Shown here in pieces: positions 1 to 12,700 of a stretch of DNA of 64,000 nt. A program made the translations under genes and the position numbers. The notes under the pieces are model-generated. The model had not been told where the DNA came from. It made no database searches and saw nothing but the letters and a program-made list of their open reading frames with translations. The stretch covers positions 310,001 to 374,000 of the forward strand of contig LNGK01000009.1 in the NCBI GenBank assembly GCA_001510575.1, written 5' to 3'. Origin of the DNA: Knoxdaviesia capensis (Eukaryota > Ascomycota > Sordariomycetes > Microascales > Gondwanamycetaceae). Numbering within the stretch: the stretch's first letter is position 1; the number at the start of each line of letters is the position of its first letter.

Positions 1-400
1 GGTATTCTGAGTAGATACGTCGCTTAGCTCGTTCTAAAGCTAATACTTAGCTATAGTTAGGTAGTACGCTTATTATCGAAGACGTATAGGAGCTTATTAT
101 ATAGCGGAAAGAGGATAAGGAGGTATAAGGAGTATAAGTAGTTAAGGTAATAGAAAAACGGCTATATAAACGTTTTAAGCGTATTATTACTAAAATAGCA
201 CTTATAATACGGAAATAATATACTATAAGTAAACTCGATTTACTACTTATCTATAAGATAGGAAAGAAACTAAAATAGTTAAAGAGATAGGTAGTTATAG
301 TTAAAATAAGATCTATAGTTAGAAATGAGGAGAGTGGTTCATTTTGGTAATTGGTTCATCTTGGTGTAGAGCACCCACTTTAGTGGGTGCGTGGCACGGG
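1..400 (+). mobile_element. 3' end of a degenerate pogo/Fot1-like DNA transposon
   Basis: Seen: positions 1-300 are RIP-mutated. One forward frame reads like the charged Arg/Lys/Glu-rich C-terminus of pogo-type transposases, with stops where Gln or Trp codons would be. Positions 333-400 keep CA and TG dinucleotides. They hold two near-copies of TGGTTCATnTTGG and a hairpin (371-390: 9-bp stem GCACCCACT, 2-nt loop), and end in GTGGCACGGG. At 401 the sequence switches to the leader of Gypsy copy 1 exactly at a TA, the target dinucleotide of Tc1/mariner/pogo elements. Inference: this is the right end of such an element inserted in copy 1. The other end is outside the window. The family call rests on a weak protein resemblance plus the TA junction. 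Confidence 0.45.
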
Positions 401-1039
401 TAGCTAATTAACTACTATTACTCTAGTAAAATACCGAATTACCTTACCTTTACCGACGTTTTATACGCCTCCCGCGTACCTTTCCTATACCTCCTAAGCT
501 ATCGGATACTACTAATAGGTTCGAGTCCTATTACTAAATATTTAATAACTAATCCCTCTATTTTTATTTATTTCTATAACTTTTCCTTTATTTTACGACT
601 TTACTTATTTATTTCTACGACTTTTTCTAGTTATTTCTAAGACTCTTACTATTCCGATAACTAACGTCTTAATATTTCTACTATTTTCGATTATTTTCTA
701 CTACCTCCGTTTATAGACTTCCTTTATTACCTATTCTCTTATTCTATTTAATTCTAATTACTAATCCGCCTCTTATTCTAAGACTAACCCGCTTTTATAC
801 CCCCTTTATACCCCGTTTATATACTAATAGTCTTATTTCTTATTTTACTAGCCCTATTCTTTTCTAATAGTTATCCTTTCTACCGCTCTTTTCCCCTATT
901 ATTAACCTTATAAATCTAGACTATCTAATTATTTATAACTATTACGCTCTAGTTTTCCTTATTTATTCCCTTTCGCTCCTACTTACTATCGGTTTATATC
1001 CCTAACCCCCTATTTCCTAGCGAGCCTAGACCGCTAATA

Positions 1040-2860
1040 TCCGCTTTTACGCTAAATATCGGATAAAGAATAACGTATTCTACGTAAAAGAAATAAAAGT
1101 ATTACCTATAACCTTAAAGCCTTAAGTAAGGTAAGCGCTATAACTAACCTATAAACTAGTAAGCTATTAGTTAAGGAGCTATAACCCCTTATAAAAGTAA
1201 CCCCTATTACGTATAATCGTTAGATAATAATAAGACGAGGGAAAGGAAAGGCTATAGATAACGGGATAAATATTCTACCGGTATAGCTAGTAAGTAGTCT
1301 ACCGCCTTAATATACCGAGTCTATTACGATCGAGGAATTAAAGTAAATAATAAAAGCGTTACTTACGGACCGTATAAAGTCTAACTTTAATAGATAAGCG
1401 AGAAAGAAAGAACGTACCGATAATATAAATACCGTTATTAGTACGATAATAGAAAAGCTTTTAGAAAAGCTAATAGACGCTATAAGCCGTAGTAACTTAT
1501 TAGCTATAGCTATAGCTACCTTATCCTCTTTTCTTACTCCCTCGCTATTATTAGCTAGTCCGTAGATAATAGGACTACTATTACCTACTAACCTAAGTAG
1601 AAAGAGCCCCCTTTCTAGTATAACTATAGCTAATAATCCGTTATTACTTATAACTAGCGTCTAACTAACGAGAAACTAACCCTCGGTACCGTATATTATA
1701 TTATAAATACCGAGAGGTATAGGTAGTACGGTTCTAAAAAGATAATAAGGTTATATATATAAATAAGGAGTATACGATAGCGGTATAATTCTAATATTTC
1801 CTATACTATTCTAGTAAATACCCTTATAAACGATAACCCCTAAAGTAATATTTTAAATAAAACTATATCTAGGACCTAATAGTAAACCGTTTACCGATAT
1901 TAGTATTAATAGCTTTATATTACTATTATAGCTTACTATTAAAAGATAATTCCTAAGCCCTCGTTTAGTAAATAGGAATTTAGTTATCGAAGGTAGTCTA
2001 ATAAAGTAAAATATACCTCTAATAAACGATAAATACGCTATTAAGTAGTATTAATACCTCTAAGCGATATTCCTAGAGCTAATACTCCTATCGGATATTA
2101 GTAATAGAGAAGATTATAAGAAAAACGGTAAAAAAGCTATTAGTTAGCTATAAAGTAACTACTTAAGTAAGGTAGACTATATAGTTATAGTATAATTAGT
2201 ATGTATTTAGACCTACTTATATAAATCTATAATTCTATATACGTATTAGACGTCTTAAATACTACCGGTAATTAGAAGCGAATTTATACCCCTTTAGTAT
2301 TTTATTCGATAGTATACTAATATACTATAGCCTATACTAGTAGAATCTATACTAATATTTATCTCTAGTCGTATACTAATATCTACCCCTTCGCGTATAT
2401 TTATAGCTCTCGCGTTTAATTATTAAAATAAGTCTAAATATAAAGCTATTAAGCTTTTAGCTAAAATAATATAGAATTCTACTAATAACTTACTTAAAAC
2501 GTATTATATTTAACGTATAATAAAGGATGTTCTACGTTATAATATTATAGACTTATAGTATAAGATATAGTAGGATATAACCCCCGATTCTAGTATCCGT
2601 ATTATAATTAATACTACCTACTACCTATTAAAGACTAGATAATTATACGTTACTTAGCTAAATAATATACTAAAGACTAAGGAGGAAGGAGAAACGCTAT
2701 AATTTAGAACCCGTAAAAAAGTACTTAATTATATTACGTAAGATAAAGATAGAGATAAATCTACGTATTTCTAATACGGAAAGATAGGTTATTAAGTTTA
2801 TAAATATATAGAGCTACGTACTAAGAATAACGATCGACGTTAAAAGGCGCGCTAGAATAC
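1040..2860 (+). pseudogene. Gypsy copy 1 gag-like region with degenerate zinc knuckle
   Basis: Upstream of pol the frame is riddled with TAA/TAG. At about 2765-2806 it matches a CX2CX4HX4C nucleocapsid zinc knuckle in which each Cys (TGY) and the His (CAY) has become Tyr (TAY), as RIP at TpG/CpA would produce. The spacing is exact and a conserved GKIG core survives. The same knuckle occurs in reverse orientation in copies 2 and 3. The limits of gag are approximate because no start codon survives. Confidence 0.6.
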
Positions 2861-3239
2861 GCGTTTCACGATAAACCGAGGCTGAACGATAGATAATCGT
2901 AGTTATTCCCGCGAGCCTCGTAACTATTCTCAAAATACCTCCCGCGACCGTAACTATTTACGAAGACCGTCTTACGACCGAAAGATATACTATTCCCTTA
3001 CTCCCTACCCCTCTAGGAATAAAGATAGACTAATAATAGATAAAGGATAGTAGAATAATAAGAGAGGGGATAAGAAGCCCGCTATTTATAGTATATATCT
3101 TATATAGAAAGAAGACTTATCTCCTAAAGGATCTCCCCTCTTAGAAGCTACGGGCTTAGACGTAGATAATAACTATTTCGCTAACGTTACTTACTATTCT
3201 ATATTATTTATAATCCCTTTAGTAGAGGAATTAACGTTA

Positions 3240-6200
3240 ATTAATAAGATACTAATAAAATAGCTACGACGTAAAAGATACTATAAACGATACCGCCTCT
3301 ATACTAGTTTACTAACGAATAACTAATAAACGCCGCTTATAGTATTTATCGATACTAGAATAGCTAGCGTATTTATCTCTAAATCGTACGCCTATCGTTA
3401 TTTAGCGCTATACCGATCCGCTAACCCTCTACGCCTTAGTAGCCTAGGCGGTAATAGTAGCTTCGCTATTATTAACGATATCGTTATTTCCTTCCGATTA
3501 ACGACTATTAACGGACTATCTAAGGTTATTTCTATAGTAGCTAGTATTATTACTAACGGTACCTATCTTACTAACCTAACTATTAGCTAAAGTAAAGCTA
3601 CGAAGCTTAGTTATACTAACGCTAATAGTATAATAAAGCTTATACTCCTACGCGATTCCCCTATTATTCTATATTTCTACCCTCCTTAGAAACGAGATAA
3701 TATCGCTATTACTTATACTACCTCTACTACCGATTCTAGTCTAATAAATATTACCTCTTCTTATGATAATATTACCCCTTTTTACGATAAACCTACTTCT
3801 TTCTATGATAAAAACCTCCTTTTACTTCTATCGATATATATTTATAGTATTTTACTTATAGATCCTAATACTTATACCCTCTCCTATATTACCTCTAAAT
3901 CGTTTCCCTTTATTATATACCTTACTAAGTAATAGTATAATAATATTCCTTTACCCTAATAAACGTTTCCTAGAATAGTAAATACTAACTAAGTAACTAT
4001 CGAATTTAACGAAGAGCTATTACTTAAATATAAGAAGTAACTATTACTTACGAAAGAACGTACGAAGCGCGACGCTATTCGTAGTACTTATATTATTATA
4101 GAAAACTAATAGAAGAAGGTAAATACCGAAGCCTTAATAATTATATAAAAGGCCTTCGATAATAATACCTTCGTCTTTATTCTATAGTATTTCGATACTA
4201 GACTAGACGTAAAGGCCCGTACTTAGTATAATATTAAGACCGTTAATACTAAACCTAGATCTCTCCCCTTACGCCGCTATAGCCCCTACTAATATAAAAT
4301 TATAAAGGAATTTACTAATAAACTACTCTTACTCGGTATTATTTAATACGCTATTAACTCCCTATAATCTATACCTATACTATTACTACCTAAGAAGCCC
4401 TTCCTTAGTAATAACCGCCTTAGATACTATTTTATAATTAACTACTATACGTTAAACGAAGTTACGTAAAAGGTAGCCTATCTACTACCGAATATCGAGG
4501 ATTCCCTATAATAAGCCGCTAGATACCGATTCTATACCTTTCTTAACCTAGAAGACGGCTTCTAGTAGATAGTTATAGACCCTAAGGTAGTACTAAAGAT
4601 AACGTTTTCTACGCCTTTTAGATAATATAAATAGCTTCGTATACTATTTAGCTTTATAAACGTACCTATAACCTTCTAGCGTTTTATAAACGAAGTCCTT
4701 AAGCTAGTACGCGCCTTTACTATAGGCCTTTTAAACGATATTTATATTTAAAGTAAGATAATAATAGAATTAGCTAAGAGAATAGTTACTATTCTACGTT
4801 AATTAAGCCGCTATTAATTATTATTAAACCTTAAGAAATATAAATAGTTCGTTAAAGAAGGTAAGTTCCTAGGAATAATTATCTTTATCTACGGTATTCA
4901 TCCTAATCCTAAGAAAGTAACTATTATCTACGAGAGACCCGCGCTTATTATTACTACTAAGATCCGTAGCTTTTTAAATACCGCTAGCTATTTACGCCGC
5001 TTTATCCCCTATTTCGTATATAAAGCGCGCCTACTCTATAAGTATACTAGAGTAAATAAGCCTAAAGGCGTATAAGTATAGCTAGATAACGAGTTATTAT
5101 AAGCCTAGCGCGATATTCGCGATACTATAGCCTCCTTCCTAGAGCTACGTAACTATAACTATATACTCTTATCGGTACTTAAGACTAACGCTTCTAATTA
5201 TACTATCGGTATTACGTTATTTTAACTATAACGCGATTCTAATAATAAACGTAGCGTTTTACGCTTAGTTACGTATTTTAGCGCTATTTTATCGAAGACC
5301 TAGTAGCGATATAGTACTTAGGAGAGAGAAATACTTACCGTTATTATATTATTATAGTATTAGAAGAGCTAGCTAGAGGCTACTAAGATTATTATTATTA
5401 CTAACTATAAAACCCTACGCCTTTTTACTACTAAGTAAGAATAGCTAGCTAGAATATTACGATTTCTTAATATAATTATATACTATAGCGTATATATTTA
5501 CTACTAATTTAATAAAGCTAATATTTTAGCTAATTAGTTATTACGGCCGCGTATAGATATAGCGCTCGTAACGAATAAGGAGGAAGGGTACGAAACGAAC
5601 GATAATAATATATTAACTAACGCCTTTCCTACTACTAATAACGAGACCCCTAGACTATTAAACTAACGATTTAAGATACGTCTACTAGCGTAACTATTAT
5701 AAAACGATACTAAATAGCTTCTAAGTAATACTATAAATACTAAATAACTTACGAACGATACGCTAATCGCCCTTAATATTAAGAAGTTAGACGACCTTAG
5801 ATAGCACGATATCTAGGATATTATTAACTACCTAGAGAATAGCTATCTACTCCCCTATCGTATCCCTTTAACCTTCGTTTAAGATTATTTCGCTATCTTT
5901 TACGGCGAAATATATACCGTTATTAACCGTATCTTAATAAAGATACTAACGTATAAGGCCTCTATTTTAGAAGCTATTAAGGTCTATAAGCTAGAAGGCT
6001 ATACGCGCGTTAGTACCTTATATACGTTATTAGCTAAACGAATATAGTATCCTAACTTAATTTTAGTTATAAATAAGGCTATTCGATAGTATACGGAATA
6101 TTAATTATTATAAAAGCTACTTAAAGTAACGGAATCGCTACGACCGATCCTAACTATATAACTATTAGTACGCTAGGGAATAGACTTTATTAGCTATTTT

Positions 6201-7115
6201 ATTATTAATAGTAAACGGATATAGCTATTAACGGTAGTTAAGTATACTACTAGCTACGCTATAATAACTATAGACCCTTATAATAGCACCTTAGCTATTA
6301 CGAAGTTACTAGTAATACGTATTTACGTAGTATTTAGACTACTAATTAAGATTATTACCGATAATAGTACCCCCTTTAACTCTAATAAATTTAGGACCCT
6401 CTTCGCTAACTATAACCCCCCTATATAATAGTATTATATAATAATATACTATCTATAGATAAATAGCTAAGTTAAGCGCTTTAATAAGTAAATTAAATAT
6501 ATCGCTAATTATCTAGCCGGCGCTAATACTAAAAACCGAAAAGATATTAATTAGCTAATAATTATTCCTAAAGCTATACGTATCTACTTAAATAAACCGT
6601 AAATAAGTAGCTTTTCCCCGTATTACTTACTTTTTAGTACCGAACCCTACGATAGCGCTACCTATATTACTACGCTATACGAACGGGAGCCTACTATAGA
6701 TAAAGTTATCGCTTCCTAATAAGATTTAGCTTACGAAAGATAGTTATTTAAGACCGTTCGCTTATTATCTAATTCTATAAAGGTATACCGAATATATATC
6801 TATATTATATTATAAAACGATAAGGCTACGTATCGTATTTTTAGTAAAGGCGATTAAACGTTACGATATTAACCGTAAAAGTATAAATATAAGCTATTCT
6901 ACGACGGACCGTAGCTTATTATCGACGTTTACTAAGGTAATACCTATACTTTAGAATTACTAAGCGGTTATCGGCTCGATAAACGCTATAATAGGTTTAA
7001 CTTATTCCTAGCGTACGTTAAGGATAGCTAGCCTATTTATAGCCTTTAGTATACTAGTCGTCGCCTACTCGAGTTAGATCGTAAGCGTCTATCGTCTATT
7101 AGTAGATAGTTACTT
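3240..7115 (+). pseudogene. Gypsy copy 1 pol (protease, RT, RNase H, integrase), RIP-killed
   Basis: One forward frame runs through the whole region with scattered TAA/TAG stops and little sign of frameshift. In order it shows: a protease core near 3341-3365 (VFIDTRIAS, the DTG glycine codon changed to Arg by TpG to TpA); RT with FINxVLK-like context and an active site now reading LLND near 4727-4740; RNase H (ETDAS-like motif, now KTNAS, near 5178); and a retroviral-type integrase with DFI near 6183 and TDNxTPF near 6354-6377. The order PR-RT-RH-IN is that of Ty3/Gypsy. No chromodomain was recognised. The product would be non-functional. Confidence 0.9.
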
Positions 7116-8049
7116 TACCCTATACTATTTCTTTCTTTTTTTTTATTTTTTATCTATTATTTTACTTTTCTTTTATAATATTCGTTCTATAGTTATCCCC
7201 TATTTATATCCTAATTCTATCTATATCCTAATTTCCTTTATTTTATTTTTATTTTAGCTACGCCTTACTATTAAGCTATACTATTTTCCCTTTTTAGAAT
7301 TTTTCTTTTATTATTCTTTTTTTATTTTACCGCTATTACCGCTAATATTCCGCCTTTTATATACTTTTTCCGATTTTTTCCTACGTATTTCCTTATTTTT
7401 AACTTATTTTACTATATTAATAATTAATAGAACGCTCTAGACTTACCGCTACGCCTATATACTATTTTTTTTCTTTCTTCCCTTCTTTATTCCTAATTCT
7501 TACGCTTTACGCTAGCTACCTATATTTACGTAGCTAACTATTATACTTTCCTATATTTATATAACGAAGGGAGGGGAAGGAGGTACTAATTATATTATCT
7601 AATACTAAATAATATAATACCGCTATAGTACGATATTCTAAATACCGTAATTAACCTAAACGTCCTTTATCTAGCTATCCCTTCTATCCTCTAAGACCCG
7701 TTTTTCTTAGTAACTACCCGGTTTAATAGCTATTAGGACTATATTAGCTAATAGAAGGACTACTATAGTACGATAAACGCTATAATAACCTTACCTTTTA
7801 TAATAAAAAGCTAAATTCTTTCTTATTTATAATAAATAAAGAAACGAATAGTTATACGACTAATAAAGAAGTATAAGAAGCTAGCGATCTCTAGCTATAA
7901 ACGATTTAGAATTAGATAGTTCTTTATCTCTCTTATTACTACTATCTCTTTCCTATCTATCCTTCCTATTACTAGTATTATTAATAGCTATTCTACTTAC
8001 CGAGCCTACTATTTATACTATAAACGATAATAATATCTCTTAATAGCCT

Positions 8050-8890
8050 ATTAATAATAATAATAATAACGCTAATAATACTCTATTACCTACTATAGCC
8101 GCTATTCCCCCTACTACTATTCCCGCTATAAATATACCGCGCGTTACCGCTATAGTTAGAGCTATCGAGCCGATTCTATATACCCGATACGTACTAAGAC
8201 GTATTAAATACCCGGGTATTCTCTATTATCGATACGTTATTAATAATATTATATAAAATACTTATATTAAATACTATAACTATTAAGCTAATTACTAAGT
8301 ACCTAGTAATATATTAGCTAAAATAGATACCTTTATAGATACTAACGAGAATTAGATTAATACGTTAAGTACGTAAACCTAAGCGCTATAGGATATCGCT
8401 ATAGCTAAGTATCTACTTATCTATAATAAAGGCGCTACGGCCGCTAATCGGAAGTTAAATAACGAGGAATTTAATAACGCGAGCCGTTTTATTAATACCG
8501 TAGCTATACTATATACCTTCGCGGGACTCCCCGTACCCGTTTAACTAACTATTATATACCTATAGCGTACGGCTTTAACGCTAGCCCCGACTACGGTATA
8601 CCTATTACCTCTCTTTTCGGCTACCGAGGCCGCCGAAATTAATATTATTAAGGGAAGACCCCCGCTAGTACTTACTCCGCTAGTAGTAGTACCCGCTATA
8701 TTAGTCGTTATAGTACTAATACTAGCTAGTAGAGCCGCCGTTATACCGGTAATACTAGTATTTACGCCGATAGCTATACTAATAGTAGCTACCGCTATCG
8801 TAATAATACCCCCTTTCCTTAACGCCCCGGTCCCTACTACTTTTATAACCTAATTCCCTAGCGTAGCGCCCGCCTATATTAACTAATAAT
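8050..8890 (+). pseudogene. Third ORF of the Gypsy element, downstream of pol; function unknown
   Basis: About 280 codons lie in one forward frame broken only by RIP-type stops, beginning after an AAT-repeat (Asn-rich) stretch. A conserved central part contains a YPGILYYRYV segment and a NRKLNNEEFNNASRF segment. The C-terminal third is rich in Pro, Ala, Val and Thr. Equivalent frames exist in copies 2 and 3. It is not gag, not pol, and lacks features of an envelope protein that I can recognise (no clear signal peptide, no Cys pattern). It could be an accessory or captured gene. Confidence 0.5.
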
Positions 8891-9130
8891 AGGTAAACGA
8901 GTTACGTAATCGCTACTTATATAGTATAGTATAGGCTATTACTATTTAACTAGGCGTCGTAGTATTCTTAATCCCTCTTAATACTATCTAATACTAAGGT
9001 ATTTATATCGTTAGATAAATAAAACGGTACCTATAGCTACCCGAAACGCTATAAATAGGAAGTTCCCCTTTATTATATAGATACCTATTTTCCTATCGGT
9101 TACTATTATTATTCCTATCTAATTACTATT

Positions 9131-9425
9131 TATTAAATATTAGATTAATTCATATTATATTATCCTTTATATAGCCGGAAGTTTATAATAAAGAATAAAG
9201 CTACGATAAATAGCCTAGGGAATAATAATAGATATAATATAGATTTATAAAGAGCCTAGTATAGGAAGGGAAGCCTTAGAAGGCATTAGGGATCTAGACT
9301 AGGGGAAGCCTAGATCCTATAGGGGATAAGAAGGAAGCTTTCCCCCTATCTATTCTAGTATAGTATTTTATAGCTATTAACTACTTATCTTATTTTTTAC
9401 CCCCTACCTTTATAAATAGTATTAA
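9131..9425 (+). repeat. 5' LTR of Copia 1, truncated by gap
   Basis: It matches 14443-14737 of the 3' LTR with differences that are mostly C/T or G/A. By comparison with the 343-bp 3' LTR the last about 48 bp lie within the run of Ns. Confidence 0.9.
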
Positions 9426-9553
9426 NNNNNNNNNNNNNNNNNNNNNNNNNNNNNNNNNNNNNNNNNNNNNNNNNNNNNNNNNNNNNNNNNNNNNNNNNNN
9501 NNNNNNNNNNNNNNNNNNNNNNNNNNNNNNNCCCCCCCCCCCCCCCCCCCCCC
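9426..9553. other. Assembly gap (106 N) followed by a 22-C run
   Basis: Ns occupy 9426-9531, then 22 consecutive C at 9532-9553, with another C-run near 9603-9613. The gap removes the end of the Copia 5' LTR and its primer-binding site. The poly-C beside the gap may be a sequencing or assembly artefact. Confidence 0.95.
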
Positions 9554-9779
9554 TTTAACCTACCTATTAATCCTACGGGAACCGAGAAAACTTCCGTAGT
9601 CCCTCCCCCCCCCTATTTTCGGATCCTAGAAGCCGTTTAACTCCTATAGCACTCCGATTTTTACGTTCTAATAGAACGAGTTTTAGTAACTAATTCTACC
9701 CCCCTTCCCCCTACCGAGTTAGCCTTATTATTTACGATATTATATAACGAACGATATCCCTAACTAAGTCCTCGACTTT

Positions 9780-12700
9780 AAGGTAAAAGAGAGCTAAGCT
9801 TCTAGCTAATAACTACGAGGCTATCCTAGAACTTAAGGGAGAGACTCTTATATATATACCCGATACCCGTACTATCTACTATCCTCCCCTCCCCTAGATA
9901 TAGTTTATAAAAGTAATAACTAAGACGGTTACTAAGAACTTAAGGGAAATTAAGAAGGATAGCGATAAGAAGTAGAACTAAATCGTGGATTTAAAGCGGT
10001 AGTAGGTATTAATTAAGAAGATCTTAGAGATATAAAATAAGGTTTTATAGATAACTTAGGAGAACGAACGATAACGTAGATCCTCTTTCCGATAGTAGGA
10101 ATACTAGTTAGAAGACGAAGATAACGATAACTTAGATAAAGACGGGAACTATAGACGTTTAGCTACGAAGGTTAAGATAAAGGAGCTTAAGAACTACGCT
10201 ATCCTTATCGATAAGACCCTAAAGCTAGCTAGTACTTCGGAATAGCTATAATAGTCCGAAGAGTTCGAGACTACCTTAAACGCGCTAGGTATTACTATCG
10301 AATAACTCCAAGACCTTTAACCCCTAGTAAGCGCGTATATAGTACGTATAATAAAAGAAACGATCGCCCCTAAGATTTCCTTTATATTTAAGGATAAGGT
10401 AAATACTTATACCTTATTTAGATCGCTAAAGTAGAATTTCTAAGTAATTAAGGAGTTACGGATTAAAAATATTATAGTAGTTTTTAATTTCTAAACTAAA
10501 CCGAGAGAGGGAGTATACTAAATCCTAAATCGATTCGTCTCTATAATATATAAGGTAAGATTAGAAGGGCTCGTAATCCTAACTATCTTAACCGCGACGG
10601 GCGCCTACTATTATATTACTACCTACTACCTTAAGCTTAATAGAGACTTCCGCGCTATCCTAAAGAGTTTTAATAAAGATATCGATAATAAGGCCGCCTT
10701 TATTATAGCTATATCTAAATATATAACTAAGAATATAAACCGCGTTACGCGTTAGTTATAATCTAGATATCCTCTTAATTAGAAGAAGGATAATAGTATA
10801 AAGAAACCCGACTACTATACCCCCCCCTCCCTTAAGCCTACCGCTAGTAGTATCCCTATCTAGAAGAAAAGTAATATTTAATACTATTAGTATAGCTTAA
10901 AAGGTTATATTATAAGTAAGTACTGAGCGAAGGCGAATAGTAAAGAAAAGACTTATAAGCTAGGAGCCGCGAATACTATAACTTCTATTAAGAAGCCTAT
11001 TAAAGGTAAAGGTAATAAGCTTCTAAAGGACGCTAAGCTAGAAGAGTCGATTACCCTCTACGGTACTACTTATACCGCTATAAACTAACGACCCTTTAAG
11101 CCTTACCTTATATACTATATCCGTATAAATTAGATTTATAATATAGGTTCGGATTCTTATATTTTAAATAACTTATCTTAGTTTAAGCGAGGATCCCTAA
11201 AGACTTTTACTAATTTAATTAAGTTAGGGAGCGGATTATCGGGAGTTCGATATATTAGAACTATTTAACTCTAGATAAAGGATAGATCTAACCTTAGGAT
11301 TACTAACGTCTAGTATTACCTTACCTTTCCTATTAACGTTATTTCCGGAATTATTTAGTATAAGAAGGGGTACGTTCTAGTAGTAGACCAGCTAATAATT
11401 AAGGATAAGGTTATTACTACTATCTTTCTAGTAAAAAGAGGCTTTATACTAGAAATAAAGGAAGGCCTTAAGGCCTATACGACTATAAACGAGGTTCCTT
11501 ACGAGGAAGGCTATACCCTATATACTAAAGTTAATAGTACTATATACGCTAATATATCCCTACGTACGCTTTTAGAGAGCGAGGCTCTTATATACTAGCG
11601 CCTCTACTACCCTAGAAAAGTAGCTATATCCCGAATAGTTAAGGCGGTTATTAGTTCTCTAGTTAAGAAGGTAACTAGACTTATTAAGCCTTATAGCGCC
11701 TACGAGTTTAGAAAGATAACGTCTTTTAAACTACTAGATTCTAAAGTACCCTCTAAGGTACCTAGGGAGGTTATCTATATAGATATAGGTACTATACGAT
11801 TAGTATCTATAAGCGGGAATAGCTACTTCTTATTAGTATATAATAAAGCGATAAGCTAATAATCGGTTTATATAACGGCCTAGAAGAGTAATATACTTAT
11901 ATATATCTAGAAGACCGTTAAGAGATAGGCGCTAGAGTTAGGCCGGAAGCCTAAGAAGCTCTATAGCGATAACGGTACTAACGTCGGTACTAAGAAGCTA
12001 GCTACTTACTATAACGAGTAAGGAATTAAGTATATAATATCGCCTCTATACTACCTAGCTAAGAACGGGCGTATTAAACGTAGTATCCGTAAGGTCTTAT
12101 AAAAGACTAGAGTAACCGTTATTACTAAGAGTATCCTATTAGAGTTATAAGATAAGATTATAACCGCGGTAATCTATATACTTAATTAGATAGTTATCTC
12201 TAAGAGCTTTAATACGCTAATCGGCGCTTTTTAGAAGGCTTACGGGATATACGAGAAAGTTAATATATTATACCTTTAAATACTAGGTTCTAAGTATATT
12301 ATATATATAAACCCCCTCTAGCGATAGAAGATATTAAACGCTAAATTCGATAGCTAAAATACTAAGCTAATACCTACGGGTATAGAAGGTATCCTAGTTA
12401 GATACTAAGGCCGTTATCTTTATAGAGTATAGATTCTAGAATTCGGATAGGTATATATTACTAAGGATATCCGGTTTTAGGAACGTATCTATAAGCTTTT
12501 ATATAGAAAGTACGTTCGATCTCACCCTCTAGGAGCGCTATACTAATTAAAAGCTAGCGCTACTACTAGTAGTAGTATCCCTAAGAAGGGGATATCTAAC
12601 GTATTAGAGCTATCTAACGTACTAAAGCTATCTAAGGTATCGGAGCTAACGGCTATATTAGAACTATCTAATACGTAGAACTTATTAGACGATAAGGAAG

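Noticed and set aside
515..531. Possible complete tRNA gene around a T-arm
   Set aside because: The T-arm is perfect but no matching acceptor, D or anticodon stems could be paired around it; kept only as a tRNA-like motif.
8050..8890. Envelope gene of a retrovirus-like element
   Set aside because: No signal peptide, cleavage site or Cys pattern visible; the hydrophobic look of the last part is partly a RIP effect (Pro/Ala/Thr/Val codons shifted toward Leu/Ile).
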